Of a DNA stretch of 64,000 nt, positions 22,346-33,862 are shown piece after piece. A program made the translations under genes and the position numbers. Numbering within the stretch: the stretch's first letter is position 1; every line of letters starts with the position of its first letter. This DNA comes from Shinisaurus crocodilurus (taxonomy: Eukaryota; Chordata; Lepidosauria; Squamata; Shinisauridae). The notes beneath the pieces were generated by a model. That model was not told the origin of the DNA. It made no database searches and saw nothing but the letters and a program-made list of their open reading frames with translations. The stretch is taken from the NCBI GenBank assembly GCA_021292165.1, contig CM037877.1, positions 34,050,197-34,114,196 of the forward strand, read 5' to 3'.

Positions 22346-23704
22346 CTCTAGATGGGCTCAGAGGCCTGTCTAGATGAAAAAGTATGAACAGGAGGATGGG
22401 GGGGGGGGTAAAACTTGCCTCTGCTGCAATTATCCTGGCAGGGCACTGGATACTCAGAAGCCTCTGAGATCAGAGGTTTCCATCTAATGAGGACACAGCC
22501 CATAGAATTATGCCCTTAATGAATCAGCAGGTTCATATGGGAGCAGGGCAGGCAATCCTCTGTATATACCCCTGGTAGTGTGCCATAAAAATTAGGGATG
22601 TATGAGGATTCCAATTTAGAGTGAAATCTCGTTGGATTTTACCGGTTCAGCCCTGCTGGATTTTGTTCCGTTTCCCCCCGCTGGCTTCAACTCAATCTGT
22701 AGTGAGGCAATCCCATACATGGATTTTGGTGGTGTTGTTTTTAAATGGCAGCAATTTGTGCAAATGGTATGGTGGGGGTCCAGTGATTTGAGCAAATTGG
22801 ATCGTAATTCCCCGTCCCCCAGGGTCTTGCACAAATGAGCATTTGGGCAAGTCCTCCAATCTGCTATGTAGCCCCCCAGAGGGATATTCCCCTCTTGTAA
22901 ATACGCTTGTCAGTTTCATCATTTTTCCCCACACACTATTTGTTTAGCCCAGCAGAGCCATATCCATTCTTGTCAAAGAACTTGTCAATTTCATCCTCCA
23001 CCTAGGCGCTTCCCAAGTGAAACTGGCAGCTCCCCCGCCACCAATCAGATTGCTAAGGGATTTAGAGGTTTAAACCCCACGTTTTATACATCTCTGATCT
23101 ATCTTCGGCTTCCACTGCGTAGCAATCTTTGTGTGTGCGTGCGTGTTCTGCTCATTGATTTTACAGCGAGCTAAGAAAAAATATGCAAAATGTTACATAC
23201 TAGCAAAAGTTCCGTAAATTGTGGTGACTTTTTGCGTATTTTTTCCTGAAGGGACTGAGGGTGGGAATCTGAATCCGTCAATGAGTGGACGACAGAGTGG
23301 ACAATGCCTGAAAATCCACAAAACACAGACAGCCCAGATTAAACACAATCTGCACATCCCTGGTGTAGACATCAGCCCTGTACTGTCACCATTCTTGACA
23401 AGGCTGGAGAAGGTGGAAGTTTGGCAGCCTAACAGAATCAACTAGGCATCTTGTTAAAGGGACAGGGCTGCCCCCTCATTTCTCTCCCCCCCCCCCCCAG
23501 ACACACACTAAGTCAGGAGAGCAACCCATCAGCACAACTACAGTATGAATCCTATGTGGGAATCCCACATAAATCATACTGACATAAAGAGATGTTGTGT
23601 AGCAGCAGTGCGGTGAGCTGCATCCCAAGGGTATTGCTGTGCCTGCTACTGATGTTGCTGTCGCTGTTTAAAGATGTGGTATTCCTAACCCCATCTATCT
23701 AGCT

Positions 23705-23840
23705 CAGCCTTCCCCAGCCTGGTATCCTCCAGATGTTTTGGACTACAACTCCCCGCATTCCCAGCCAGCATGGCCAATGGTCTGGCATGCTGGGAGTTGT
23801 AGTCCAAAACATCTGGAGGGCACCAGGTTGGGGAAGGCTG
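23705..23840. mobile_element. Palindromic hAT MITE (CAGCCTTCCCC family)
   Basis: 136 bp with ends CAGCCTTCCCCAGCCTGG and complement, containing GGACTACAACTCCC on both arms. Flanks ATCTAGCT / GTCTAGCA match at 6 of 8. It could fold into one hairpin. Confidence 0.85.
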
Positions 23841-24234
23841 GTCTAGCAGGCAGGGTTTCACACTTGTCTGTCTTTCATTTCTAATGGGGCCAAATTCAGA
23901 ATTCAGGGAGTTCAAAATATGAAGCCTCCCCCTATTTTGAGCCAGGCACAAACTCCTTTGGACTCAGGTCTGGCTCAAAATTGGATTTGCCTCTGCCTAC
24001 AACAAGTCTTCCCTGGCAGTTCCCTGCTCCTTTTTGCAAGCAAAAGCATCTGGCCTTTGAGAAGGGGGAAGGGGGTAACCCATGCCAGGGAGAGCTTGCT
24101 ATAGGGGAGACCTTACTGGCTTCTCCTCGGGAGCACCATTTCTTGCTGGGAAACACATGGGATTTGTTGCTTTGTCTGCCTCCTAAATAAAATCAGGAGA
24201 CAGAGAAAACTGCAAATCCCATGTTCCAGTAAAG

Positions 24235-24378
24235 CAGCCTTTTCCAACCTGGTGCCCTCCAGATCTGTTGAACTACAACTCCTATCATCTCCAGCCAAAA
24301 GTCTCAATGGCCATTCTGGCTGGGGGATGATGGGAGTTGTAGACCAACATTTGGGAGGACATCAGTTTGGGAAGTCTG
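24235..24378. mobile_element. Palindromic hAT MITE (CAGCCTTCCCC family)
   Basis: 144 bp, starts CAGCCTTTTCCAACCTGG, ends GGGAAGTCTG; flanks CAGTAAAG / CCATAAAG match at 6 of 8. More diverged between arms than the copy at 23705. Confidence 0.8.
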
Positions 24379-25321
24379 CCATAAAGGAAAATGTTGTATT
24401 CCCGCCCCCATCCCATGGAAAAATACAAATCCTGTCCTCGCGTCAGAGGCTTGCGCACCTGTCCTAGAGAGCAGATACAACAACAAACATTTGGATGTGA
24501 AAGAAAAACATGGGGAATAGGAAGAGCAAGTCAGCTCTGCTTCGTGTTCCCCCTGCTTGGCATCACATCAAAATGGCTCCGTTTCTCCTTTCTCTTGCTT
24601 GTAACTCCATGCACATATTGCATGCATGTTGCCTCTCCACTGGCTTCTGCTCGCATAAGTCAATTACAGCAGGGGGAACAAATGACTATTTTGTCCTAAT
24701 GCCTCAGGAATCTTGGACTGGTTGACAGAAGGCAACCCTCGAGCAAACCTTACCATCTTAGATGCTTCCTATTGCAGTTGAACAACAAATTCGTTATTTC
24801 CCAATAGACAATTTGTCACACACACGCACAATACAATGTCCTGTAGTCACACAGTATACGTCCGATTACAGAATAAATCAGGGCTGACTCTCTTGACCTA
24901 CTTTTGGACTCGGTTTCAAGTCAGATTTAACCAGTGCAGCCTCATTTATTAAATGTGCATGTCATATTTTGAGTGGTTCATCATGACATGGGAATGCTGG
25001 CAAGTCCACCGTCCGTGACCCTTGTCAAAATGTCCATACACCTCTACCTGATTGCGAAACAACTTGTACGTTTCAGGTTGAATCATCGAGAATTGTGGGA
25101 TCTTCCTTGTCATGATTTAAAGGCACATGCTGACTTCCACTTGTCACTCCTATGTTGCAAAAGACAGCATGCATAATGTATATGAGTAAACCTGTGAATT
25201 GCAAGCAGGCCAGTTCATGGGCCAACCAGGCCAGGTGGGGGGAGGAGGGGATATATCTAATATTAATTCCAATAAGGTGTTCTACATTCTTTTTGCACAT
25301 TCATGTTTATAAACACTAATA

Positions 25322-25444
25322 CAGCCTTCTCCAACCTGGTGCCCTCCAGATGTTCTGGTTGATAATTCCCAGAATGCCTGACCATTAGCCATGGGAGTTG
25401 AAGTCCAAAACATCTGGAAGGCACCAAGTTGGGGAAGAAGACTG
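25322..25444. mobile_element. Palindromic hAT MITE (CAGCCTTCCCC family)
   Basis: 123 bp, starts CAGCCTTCTCCAACCTGG, ends GGGGAAGAAGACTG; flanks CACTAATA / CATTAAGA match at 6 of 8. Centre partly deleted compared with relatives. Confidence 0.8.
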
Positions 25445-25449
25445 CATTA

Positions 25450-27895
25450 AGAGATTGCTAGACCCTCACCCCCAACACAGAGAACTACAATTCCTAGGGT
25501 TCCCTGGGGCAAGGGAATGGCTATTAAACCAGTTTAAATCTGGTGTAGATATCCTTCTGTAAGGTAGAGATGTCCTGTGCTGATGCCCTATTTATTGTTG
25601 TTTTGAAATTCTGTTTCAGCTTGGATACTAAAACATTCCTTGAGTGAGTGATTTGCTTCCAGCACTTGCATTCATACAGCAACTTTCAAATTGGAAAGAA
25701 CCTGCAGAAGGGCTGTATTCCGATATGTTTCAGCAATGCTCAATATATCATGGTAATGGGCAAGCTTGTAAATGTCTCTGCAGAGTTTCTAATTTGCTCT
25801 GAATCACTGTTCTGATTCTCACTCTATAAACAAAACAAGCGTATTTTTTCCCCTTTGGGGGTGTGTGGCATAGCTAGATGCTCACTTTGGACTGCTGCTG
25901 TCATCTACATCTGGGAGATTAGTTCTCGGAATAGGGGCTTACATAAAAATAGAAAGCTCTATTAAAAATCCTGCACAAGTCATTTCAGTCTCCAAAATAT
26001 GACACTCCAAAAAGGTGGCTATTTTCCTGGCACCCAGTGACTGTGCTTACACGATGGACACATCCAACTCTGCTGAATAGTAATTATTGACAGGTCATAA
26101 CCCACAGCTCCTGGTTGGTAGCTGGTGAGTGTATTTCTCTTTAAAATGTATAACTGTTAACTGAAAAGGTCACAGTATGCTTGTTTTGTTCTAGAATGCA
26201 GTTCAGTTAAGTCCACTTCACTTTGGAGTTCAAATGATAGATTATTTCCATTCTTCAGTAAAGTGTGCCCATATTTCTGTGAGATATAATAAGAGATATT
26301 TATACTTAGGCATCTATTTAAGTAGCATCTATTCAGACCTCATGGAGCCTGAATGGAACACCTGACGATTTGTGTATTTATGTGTGTGCTCCACAGGCAG
26401 AGAACTGATCTGGTGACAGATGTGTACGGCAGACTAAAGATGGACCTTATTTGGAATGGGGCCACACTGCTAGAAAGAAGGAACCTGGGGAAGGATAACA
26501 TGTATATACAATGGCAGGAATAGCAGAAATACTGTGAGACATTTCAGTGCTTAACTTGGAACTATTTGTTTGTTACAAAAATTGTCTCAAACACTGAAAA
26601 CCTACACTGAAAACCCAGAACAGGGGTGCAAACAGTGCAGCACATGGGCCACAGATGCCCCTCCTCAGCCCTGTCTGGCAGCCCCAAGACCTCCAGCATC
26701 TTTTGCTGCCAAAAAGGGGGGGGGGGGACAGGAACAATGCTCTAGGAACTCTATGGTTCTTGCCATAGAAGTCTCATTCCTAGAGCATCCCTGGAGTGCC
26801 TGAAGGTTCCTGCCTACTTTCTAGGATGTTGTGGGGATGGTCTAGGAATGTGGCTGTTGCTATAAATCAAAGATCTGCTGCTGCTGGGTGAGGGGTATGT
26901 GCGAGTGGGGGAGTGGTATGTGCATGCGCATACATGTGTACTCATGTGCACCCCCTGCCTGAGCAGCAGACACCCAATGCAACCCTTGGGGCTGAAAAGA
27001 TTATGCACCTTGACTGATGCAATTTAAAATAACCAAACAGCTTGTCTTTCAACATAGCTTATTCCTGAGTCTCTGACCTGGTTCACATGATCAAAATAAG
27101 CCACTGTGGCTTATTTAAATCGTGGTGCATGCTAGGTGTGTACTAGGCGCGATTTCCAGAATTCCAAATAACTCATGGGCAGTTGTAGTGTTATCGGAAG
27201 GTTGTTTCCCCCTCCAGCAAGCCATGCCGCCTGGGTTTGGATGACACAACAAGCCACATCCAGGCGTGATTATGGAACTCACGCCCCGCATTTTGATTGT
27301 GCGAGCCAGTCCACTGAGATAATGCAGCAACTAACTACTGCATAAAATAAGTGTGCATACCAACTAAATCTGAGTGTTGTGAAATGGCTCGAAATCAGCA
27401 AAGCTAGCAAGAAACATTCTGCCATAAAGCACTACTGCTGAAAAAATGCAGTAAAACAGAACAGTTCTGAAGAAGTTGCAGTGGCAAATCTTGTTTGTAA
27501 GTACGGTACTCCTTTAAGAAGATGTAATTTAAGGCTGCTATTACTTTCCCTTTTGAATTAATTCTTGTATCAAAGACAATGTTTTTCAAGCACTTTTTAA
27601 GCAGGCACATCTTTGCCCTGAACTTTGAATTTTTGAACTGCTATATGTATTATGCATATCTCAGCCTCTGTGCACGTCACCTTTGGAAGTTATTCCTCCA
27701 CACATTCAACGAACATACGGATGGGGAGTGGAGTCCATGGGTACTGGCTCCTACCCAAATGTCCCCATCCCCCACCTGCTCTCCTCATGCTTTGGGCAGG
27801 AAGATCTGAAAGGGGAATCTTTGTACATGTGGCTGAATGTGCTTCGAATCCTTCCTGTGATCAGGTCAGGAGCCCCGACTGAGTGCAGTTGTCCA
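25450..27895. other. Unassigned DNA upstream of the DHRS11-carrying element
   Basis: No gene recognised. Joined to 29751 onwards it gives the pre-insertion site CCACCGCATGGAGGATTCTA. Confidence 0.4.
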
Positions 27896-27970
27896 CCGCA
27901 TGGAGGCAGAGGCGTAGCGTGGGGGGTGCAGGGGGGGCCGGCCGCACCGGGCGCAACATCTGGGGGGCGC

Positions 27971-28226
27971 ACTCGCAGCTCTCTGCCCCAGCTCTTCCTC
28001 CTCCTGCTCCCCCCCCCAGAGGCGGCTGCCCTTGGAGAAAGGGGCGATCAGCCGCCCGCCGCCCCCCTCGCTGCTAGCCGCCGCCGCAGCCGCGCCTGCC
28101 CGGGTCGTGCGCCTCGGAGAGGCGCGCGCGGGCGGGGCGGGAGGCGAGGAAGGAGGCGCCAGGCCGGTGCGGTCCGGGGCCGGGCATGCGGAGGGCGAGT
28201 GCAGCCGCAGCGCGGCCGCGTGGGCC
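27971..28226 (+). promoter_or_regulatory. Captured CpG-island upstream region of DHRS11
   Basis: Very CpG-dense sequence directly upstream of the DHRS11-like ATG, including a consensus GC box (GGGCGGGGCGGG, about 28131-28142). It runs without a break from the left TIR to the exon, so the element seems to have taken the 5' UTR and proximal promoter together with the exon. Whether it still drives transcription is unknown. Confidence 0.5.
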
Positions 28227-28358
28227 ATGGAGCGCTGGAAGGGGCGCGTGGCGCTGGTGACATGGCGCCTCGGTGGGCATCGGGGCGGCCGTGGCCCGCG
28301 CCTGGTGCAGCGCGGCATGCAGGTGGTGGGCTGCGCCCGGAGCGTGGACAAGATCGAG
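28227..28358 (+). pseudogene. DHRS11: DHRS11 exon 1 fragment, frameshifted
   Basis: DHRS11 is a cytosolic NADP(H)-dependent short-chain dehydrogenase/reductase acting on steroids and other carbonyl compounds. The fragment starts at ATG 28227 with MERWKGRVALVT and ends LVQRGMQVVGCARSVDKIE, directly followed by GT at 28359-28360 (GAG|GTATGG), a good donor. These match the family N-terminus. Between about 28262 and 28303 the reading is shifted by one base and then restored: one extra base near 28262 and one missing near 28303. In the shifted frame the Rossmann core GASVGIGAAVARA is readable, but in the ATG frame the glycine-rich cofactor motif is lost. The total of 132 nt equals the 44 codons expected. 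A retained donor means DNA-level capture, not a processed mRNA copy. No further DHRS11 exon follows. Confidence 0.85.
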
Positions 28359-28359
28359 G

Positions 28360-29090
28360 TATGGAGGGAGAGCGAGGAGAGAGAGGAAGAAAGAAAGGGA
28401 GGAGAAGAGAGAGAGAGAGAGAGAGAGAGAAGGGGAGGGAGGGAGGAACAAGAGAGGAGAGAGAGAAAGAAGGGAAGGAAGGAAGGAGAAGGGGGAGGGA
28501 GGAAGAGAGAAAGAAAGGAAAAGAAAGAGGAAGGGAGGAAAAGAGGAGCGAGAGAATGAAGGGAAGAGGAAAGATGGGGAATGAGAAAGGGGTAAAGAAA
28601 GTTGGGAGACGAGAAAAGGAAGGATGGAAGGCAGATAGAAAGAAAGAGAAAGGGAGGGAGGCAGGAAAGGAAGATGAGGAAGGAGAGGAAAAAGAGTGAC
28701 CGGGGAAAGGAGAGAAGAAGGAAGGAAGGAAGAAGAAAGAGAAAGAGAGAGAGAAAAGGAAGGACAAAGCGGAGAACAGCAAAGGAGAGAGAAAGGAAAA
28801 TGGGGGAAAGGAGAAAAGAGGAAAGGGAAAAAGGATGGCGAGAGAAAAGGAGGAGAGAGAGAAATGGGAGAGGGTGGGAGGGTGAAGGGAGGAGGGGAGA
28901 AAAGGGGGGGAGAAAGGAAAGAGGAGGGCAAAGAAAGAAGAGGTACATTTTTAAAAAGCCAGGAAAGGAGGAGGGAGAAAGGAAATGGGCTAGAAAAAGA
29001 AGGGAAAGGGGCGTGTGGGGAAATGGGATCGGGGGACCGATGAATGAAGAAATGGAGGAGGCAGGAAGTTGAGTTGAACTTGTTGAAGGG
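28360..29090 (+). repeat. 700-bp polypurine (GA/GGA/GAAA) tract
   Basis: Almost pure A/G on the plus strand, made of imperfect GA, GGGA, GGAA and GAAA units with few pyrimidines. It directly follows the captured splice donor, so it is probably intron 1 of the donor gene, perhaps expanded. Long reading frames on either strand here are low-complexity artefacts. The tract could form triplex or slip during replication. Confidence 0.85.
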
Positions 29091-29145
29091 ACAGGTGGAA
29101 AGCGGGAGGAGGCCCGAGCAGAGCAGAGCAGAGCAGCGCGGGGTG

Positions 29146-29189
29146 TGTCTTCTTCTTCTTCTCCTCCTCCTCCTCCTCCTCCTCCTCTT
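29146..29189 (+). repeat. (CTT)n(CTC)n microsatellite inside the hAT element
   Basis: Short run of CTT then CTC triplets on the opposite purine/pyrimidine polarity from the preceding tract. It closes the polypurine part of the element before the AT-rich right part. Confidence 0.85.
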
Positions 29190-29254
29190 GGGGAGTCTCC
29201 CTTATTGCTTCTCCCTCTTTCTAGACCTCTGTGTGACCTCCCCGAATTTAAATT

Positions 29255-29277
29255 AATCTGTATATTATATACAGATT
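29255..29277. repeat. Perfect odd palindrome in the right part of the hAT element
   Basis: AATCTGTATAT, one T, then ATATACAGATT: an 11-bp perfect stem in the AT-rich right part of the DHRS11-carrying element. Role unknown; subterminal palindromes in hAT elements can be protein-binding sites, but this is only a possibility. Confidence 0.6.
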
Positions 29278-29750
29278 GATATCTTGCACTTCTATTAAAG
29301 AATTACAATTAGAGGTACAGGATTGAGGAAGTTGGCTCCATCTAGCCCAGTCTTGGATCATCTCCAGGGTATGGTTCCATTTTGATGTTTAGTTTTTGTT
29401 CTTGATATTTTTTGTCATTTACGATGGTTGTGAGACGACATATAATAGCATGGCCCATGCTAGGTTACTACATTTGTAGATTTGTATTCATAGACCTGCT
29501 GAAAATGTGGAGAATGTGTAATGCATGTTCGCACTCAATAAAGTGTTTGAAAATAAACTTGTATTTAGATGCATTTTACTTTAATTACATCAGTATTTTC
29601 ATAACAAACAATACATGTGCTTAGGGGGTAAGGGTTTCTTTAACTAATCTAGTGGAAGAGCCTTGAGTGCTAAAATCCACGGGTTAGGGGGCGCAAATTA
29701 CTTGCCTTGCCCCGGGTGCTGACAACCCACGCTACGCCACTGCATGGAGG

Positions 29751-31925
29751 ATTCTAAGCATGTTCAGCTGAACTCACAAAGATTCCCACTTCAAATTAAT
29801 GGAAAGAATGTAAACAAATATGGGCCTAAAATTATCGAAAGGTATGGGTGAAATGGGAAAAATATGTGGTTAAAAAGTTTGTCTCTTAGATAAATAGGTG
29901 GAAAGAAGCTAGGGATTTTTGCTAAAAATGAGTAGAAATCTTTAATATTGTTTAATTAGAAGAATTGGTATCTATGTTTAAGGTTAAAATGATGTTTTGT
30001 GAACTTGTGAGTTTGATGAACAAGAAGAATAAGAGTTGACAATAGAAAAAAGAGAAATATCTTTGTATCTATAGAGTATTTAATGTTACTTATACTTTTG
30101 TGGAAAAATCGGAAGTCCATTCTAGGTTAGTTTTTGTTGTTTTTGTATTGTTTCTCTGTTTTTTACTTTTTATGTTTGTTTAGTTTTGCTTTGCTTTTCT
30201 TTCAAAATAAAAAAAATTAAGCACAACGAAGATTCCCAGTTCAGACCTTTCCACTCAATCTCTGAAGGTCAGGGGTGGAGCCAGAAGGGAGGTGGGACTA
30301 GTTTGCACACCTGTGGATGCCCCCCCCCCGTACACATTATGAAATAACCTCTGAAGAGAGCTAATATCTTAATTGGAGAATTACATACTTCAGGATGGAT
30401 CCAAAGATGCTTTGTGTGAGTAGGGACTCTTCTGTTTCTGCAAAGTGGCCCCCTGAATTTTGTAGAGCCAGCCCTCCTTGTGTAGTCCCCCATGCCTCCT
30501 CCCAAACTGTTCTGAGGAGCGGTCCCCTCACCCTCAAGGGTAGATTTTGAGGAATGCAGTGGACTGAAATGGGCAGGGCAGGGCGGGGGGAAGGCTGAGA
30601 ACAACCTGGTTGTGTTTCTCTGTATCCAGTTGTGATGACTCATTGGGGGTTGCCAAGGCATGCCCTGCCCTAGGAGACCCCATTGCAGATCTTTCACTCA
30701 TAAGGCCACTCACCTCTCAACTGAGGCAGCAAGAAGTGCAGACAGACTGTTTGGGATAGACAACAAATGGGGGAGGATGGAGAGAGGACAGAGAAGAGAA
30801 AACAAGGCAGAGAAAAACAGAGGCAGAAGTAGGAGGAGAGGCGGGGAGTTGGAGGAGGGAGAGAAAGCGAAACCACGTGGAGGAAAAGAACAGCAGGCAA
30901 GCAGAGGGAGCCAAGACGGAAGAGTTGTTTCAACCCCTACCCAGATTCCTGCAGCAGAAAGGGTGGAGAAACCTATACCTACCTGGCAGGAAGAAACAGA
31001 CCCCAGGGGTGCAGGTGAAAAGATACCTAGTAGAAGAACTTGCTCATCTCCAGATTGGGTGAGCTTCTGGGGGAAAGACATAGGCACATCCTACCATAAT
31101 CCTGTGCATGCTGACTATCCCGGTCCTCAGTGGAGCTGGTAAAAAAAAAAACAATGTCTCAAGGAACAACACCAGGGTGAAGACAAGGAGAAGGAACTCC
31201 TGGCCCAGAGCTCATTTCCCCAACAGACTTAGAAGACAGAGGGAGCAGAGGGGCTTACCTGGCTGCAAGCCAAAGCTCACAACCTTAAAGGGATTTTGTT
31301 ATAAGAAACTTCTGTGAGGCATTTCCCTGGCTTGGGGGTTTATACTTTATTTTGTGTTGGCTGCCAGTGCTGTAACTTGATGCCTTTTGAGTGATCCATA
31401 TAAGTTTCTGTAAGAATTCGTGGCCACGTGATCTGTGGATTAAGGGAACAAGGAGGATTTGATGTGCCTCTTCCAATGGACTCGCGGACACCAATCCTTC
31501 ATTTTTAACAGCTCTTTGGAGGATATTTATGTAGTACAAGGACAAGAAAGGTTGCTTCTATTGTCTGAAGGCACACAACACCGCAACCTTGCTGAAGCTA
31601 ATTAGGTTTGTGTCTGGTCAGTGCCCAGATGGGAGTCTGAGAACTCCACACAGGGTAACTTTAGATCCATTGAAGTGAGGATGGATATAACCATAATAAA
31701 TAAATGAATAACTCCTTTCTGTCATCTGAAATTTTACAATCACTAAGTTAAGAAGACATCATTTCAAGCAGGACTTGCTTCCCTTTGAAATGAAGGCTAG
31801 GGCTGGGGAGCAACAGAGATTTGACCAAAACTTTGTGAAACTCACCCAGTAATTCAAGGAGAAATGGTTTCATGGGAATGGCCCCGCCCACAACTTTGTT
31901 TCTCTGAATCATTTTGCTGATTCTT
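29751..31925. other. Unassigned DNA
   Basis: Contains an AT-rich stretch (29820-30220) and a purine-rich stretch (30740-30920). No exon with splice sites and domain similarity. An LTR-like origin of 30700-31550 is possible but unsupported. Confidence 0.35.
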
Positions 31926-31929
31926 TAGC

Positions 31930-32010
31930 ACATATACTTGGGAGACATTTCTAGTTAAGTCCATGGGGTTTACTTCTGATTAGGCATGCATAGGATTGTA
32001 ATGTTAATCC
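31930..32010. mobile_element. Palindromic squamate repeat
   Basis: TAAGTCCATGGGGTTTACTTCTGATTAGGCATGCATAGGATTG; right arm complete, left arm degraded. Confidence 0.65.
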
Positions 32011-32559
32011 CTGCTCTCTGCCCCCCTCAAAAATCACATGGGTGCCTTTTAAACCTTTGGGAGTGGGGGTTGCAAGAGATTTTTATTTTATTTTTTAAGA
32101 AAGAAAGAATCCAAACTTTAAAAAATCCTAGCAGTTCAGGTTGAAAAATAGGGTGACATGGAGTGGCACATTTGACTTCGTATTTTTAACAAGCCTCCTT
32201 CAACCACTGCCCTTGCTTTGGAGAAGTATTTAACACTGTGCTTCTCGAATAAAATCTGCTGGTGGGGGAATGATCTGCCTACTCTGTAAAAATATGCACT
32301 TTTCTGTAGATATTCAGCTGGTATTCACTATAATGGTGCCTTGCAGTGAGTGGCAAAGGAGGCAGCCATTTTCTGTGGTGGCAAACATTTTGAAACAACT
32401 GAGAAATGGTCCTTATCAATTCAGTGCAGTCCTAGTCAAGACCTGAGAATAAGAATTATAAACTGAAGTGGGAAAGGGGTTTATATTACCAAATAACACT
32501 AAATCAGTAAATGCATCCCTATTCAAGGCAATTTTATTCCGGTATGTGTGTGTGAATAC

Positions 32560-32927
32560 TAGGGAGGGGTGAATGAGCGATGTTCAAGATTGCTAGGATT
32601 CTCTGAACATTGTCCTACCACTCATCTCATGCTCGATTCCTGTTTGCATTTGTGATCTCTGCTTGTTTTGCACGAACAGGAGATCTGCGCAGATCTTCCA
32701 AAATTTGTGCAAATCTTCTCCATGCTGTAGTCTAAAGCAGGGGCTGATTTAGTGTACTGAGGAAATTTGCACAAATTGAACTTGGAATCAGGAACAAGAC
32801 AAATGCGAGCATGTGTCCGCCGATTTGTGGACATTTTCAGCAGACACGTGCTCACGCTCAAGGCTTCAAATAGGGGGCACACACTCACACGTTTTGAGAG
32901 CAAAAATGAAAATCTCATATATCCCTA
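32560..32927. mobile_element. hAT element of the TAGGGATG type
   Basis: 368 bp starting TAGGGAGGGG and ending ATATCCCTA with perfect duplication GTGAATAC (32552-32559 and 32928-32935). It shows that elements of this window with TAGGGATG...CATCCCTA ends make 8-bp duplications. No coding capacity. The interior has several AAATTTGTGCAAAT-like words. Confidence 0.88.
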
Positions 32928-33679
32928 GTGAATACTATGCTTGTCCAGTTGAATCAAAGCCGAAGCACTTCAAGGTGAGGTGTGGGTAGGCTGACTGGCC
33001 TTGAAGAAGAATGAGGAAGAATGGAATTGCTTCCGGATCCAGTGGCAAATATGGAAGCACATCAGGTTATAACTTTAAAAGGCAATGTGTCTTGCTGATT
33101 TCAAATGTGCTTTGAGTACATTTTCCTTTCTCTGTCTTTTTTCCTGACTCTGCTTCTCCTCATTTCCCCTTACTTCCTTCAAAATTGCTTTTTATTAACA
33201 TTTCATGTTACTGCTCATTAATTTCTCATAAAGGATTTTAATTTTCACTTTTTCTTAAACTGCTAGATCTTCTGTCACCATCTGTGATCCAGATAACTTG
33301 TCCACTTCCCAATGTTCAAAGAAGCTTCTGGAAAAAGCAGATTTTCCACATGCATGCTATAAAGATATTGGCCAGTATTATAACCACTGTCTGAAAAGAA
33401 GAGACTATTGGTTTATATTATGTACCCTGATACTATTCATTGCTAAATTACTTTCAGATGAATGTGATTCCTTTACAACTTGGAGGAAAATCGCAACCCA
33501 TTTGGATGCATCTGTATTTCAAAGAATTTGGGTACAGAGATGGATAACATTTCATGCTGTTCCACATACGGACTTGATGCTCAGCAGTATATCAAAAGCC
33601 TGTTCATGTCTACAGGCCAGTGAGATCTCAAGGTTCCTAGAAGTTGACTTTGTTGGGTGAATGCCATGGAACAGATAGA

Positions 33680-33862
33680 CATTGTTCTTAAGTCTTCCAA
33701 GACCATGGGATTGCAGCCTTATCTTCCATGATTTTTTCAAATCCTCTTTTAAACCATCTAAGTTAGTAGCCATTGGAATCTCCTGCCAATCCCCTGCATT
33801 GGATGACCCTGATTCTAATGTTATGACACAAGGAGAAAAACCGGTAGATATTCTTACAAAAA
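33680..33862 (-). mobile_element. CR1-like LINE C-terminal fragment
   Basis: Minus-strand reading includes IPMATNLDGLKEDLKKSW, the conserved C-terminal block of the same LINE family, followed by AGATAAGGCT-type 3' sequence. Truncated on both sides. Confidence 0.6.

Larger units (their letters stand above)
27907..29742 (+). mobile_element. hAT-type element carrying a captured DHRS11 promoter and exon 1 (Pack-type)
   Basis: The element is 1836 bp. Its ends are CAGAGGCGTAGCGTGGG on the left and the complement of CAGTGGCGTAGCGTGGG on the right; the inverted similarity extends about 60 bp, ending in GGGGGCGC on both arms. It is flanked by a perfect 8-bp duplication CATGGAGG (27899-27906 and 29743-29750), the hAT signature. 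Inside, in order: left TIR (27907-27970); a GC-rich segment with the DHRS11 first exon (27971-28358); a 700-bp polypurine stretch, probably captured intron; a CTT/CTC microsatellite; an AT-rich right part (29220-29680) that probably belongs to the parent element; right TIR. I recognise no transposase, so it would depend on an autonomous hAT for movement. The true DHRS11 locus should be elsewhere, and the TSD argues against this being the native gene. Confidence 0.82.

Noticed and set aside
28227..28358. Native DHRS11 gene
   Set aside because: The exon is frameshifted, lies between hAT TIRs with a perfect target duplication, and no further DHRS11 exon follows.
27683..28948. Very long open frames (over 300 codons) on both strands across the polypurine region
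   Set aside because: They consist mainly of Glu/Arg/Lys/Gly or Ser/Pro/Leu/Phe runs from a GA-rich tract and exist on both strands at once. Only the short DHRS11-like exon has family similarity.
30660..31142. 160-codon plus-strand frame, charged
   Set aside because: Composition follows a purine-rich stretch; no domain, and the overlapping minus-strand frames are equally long.
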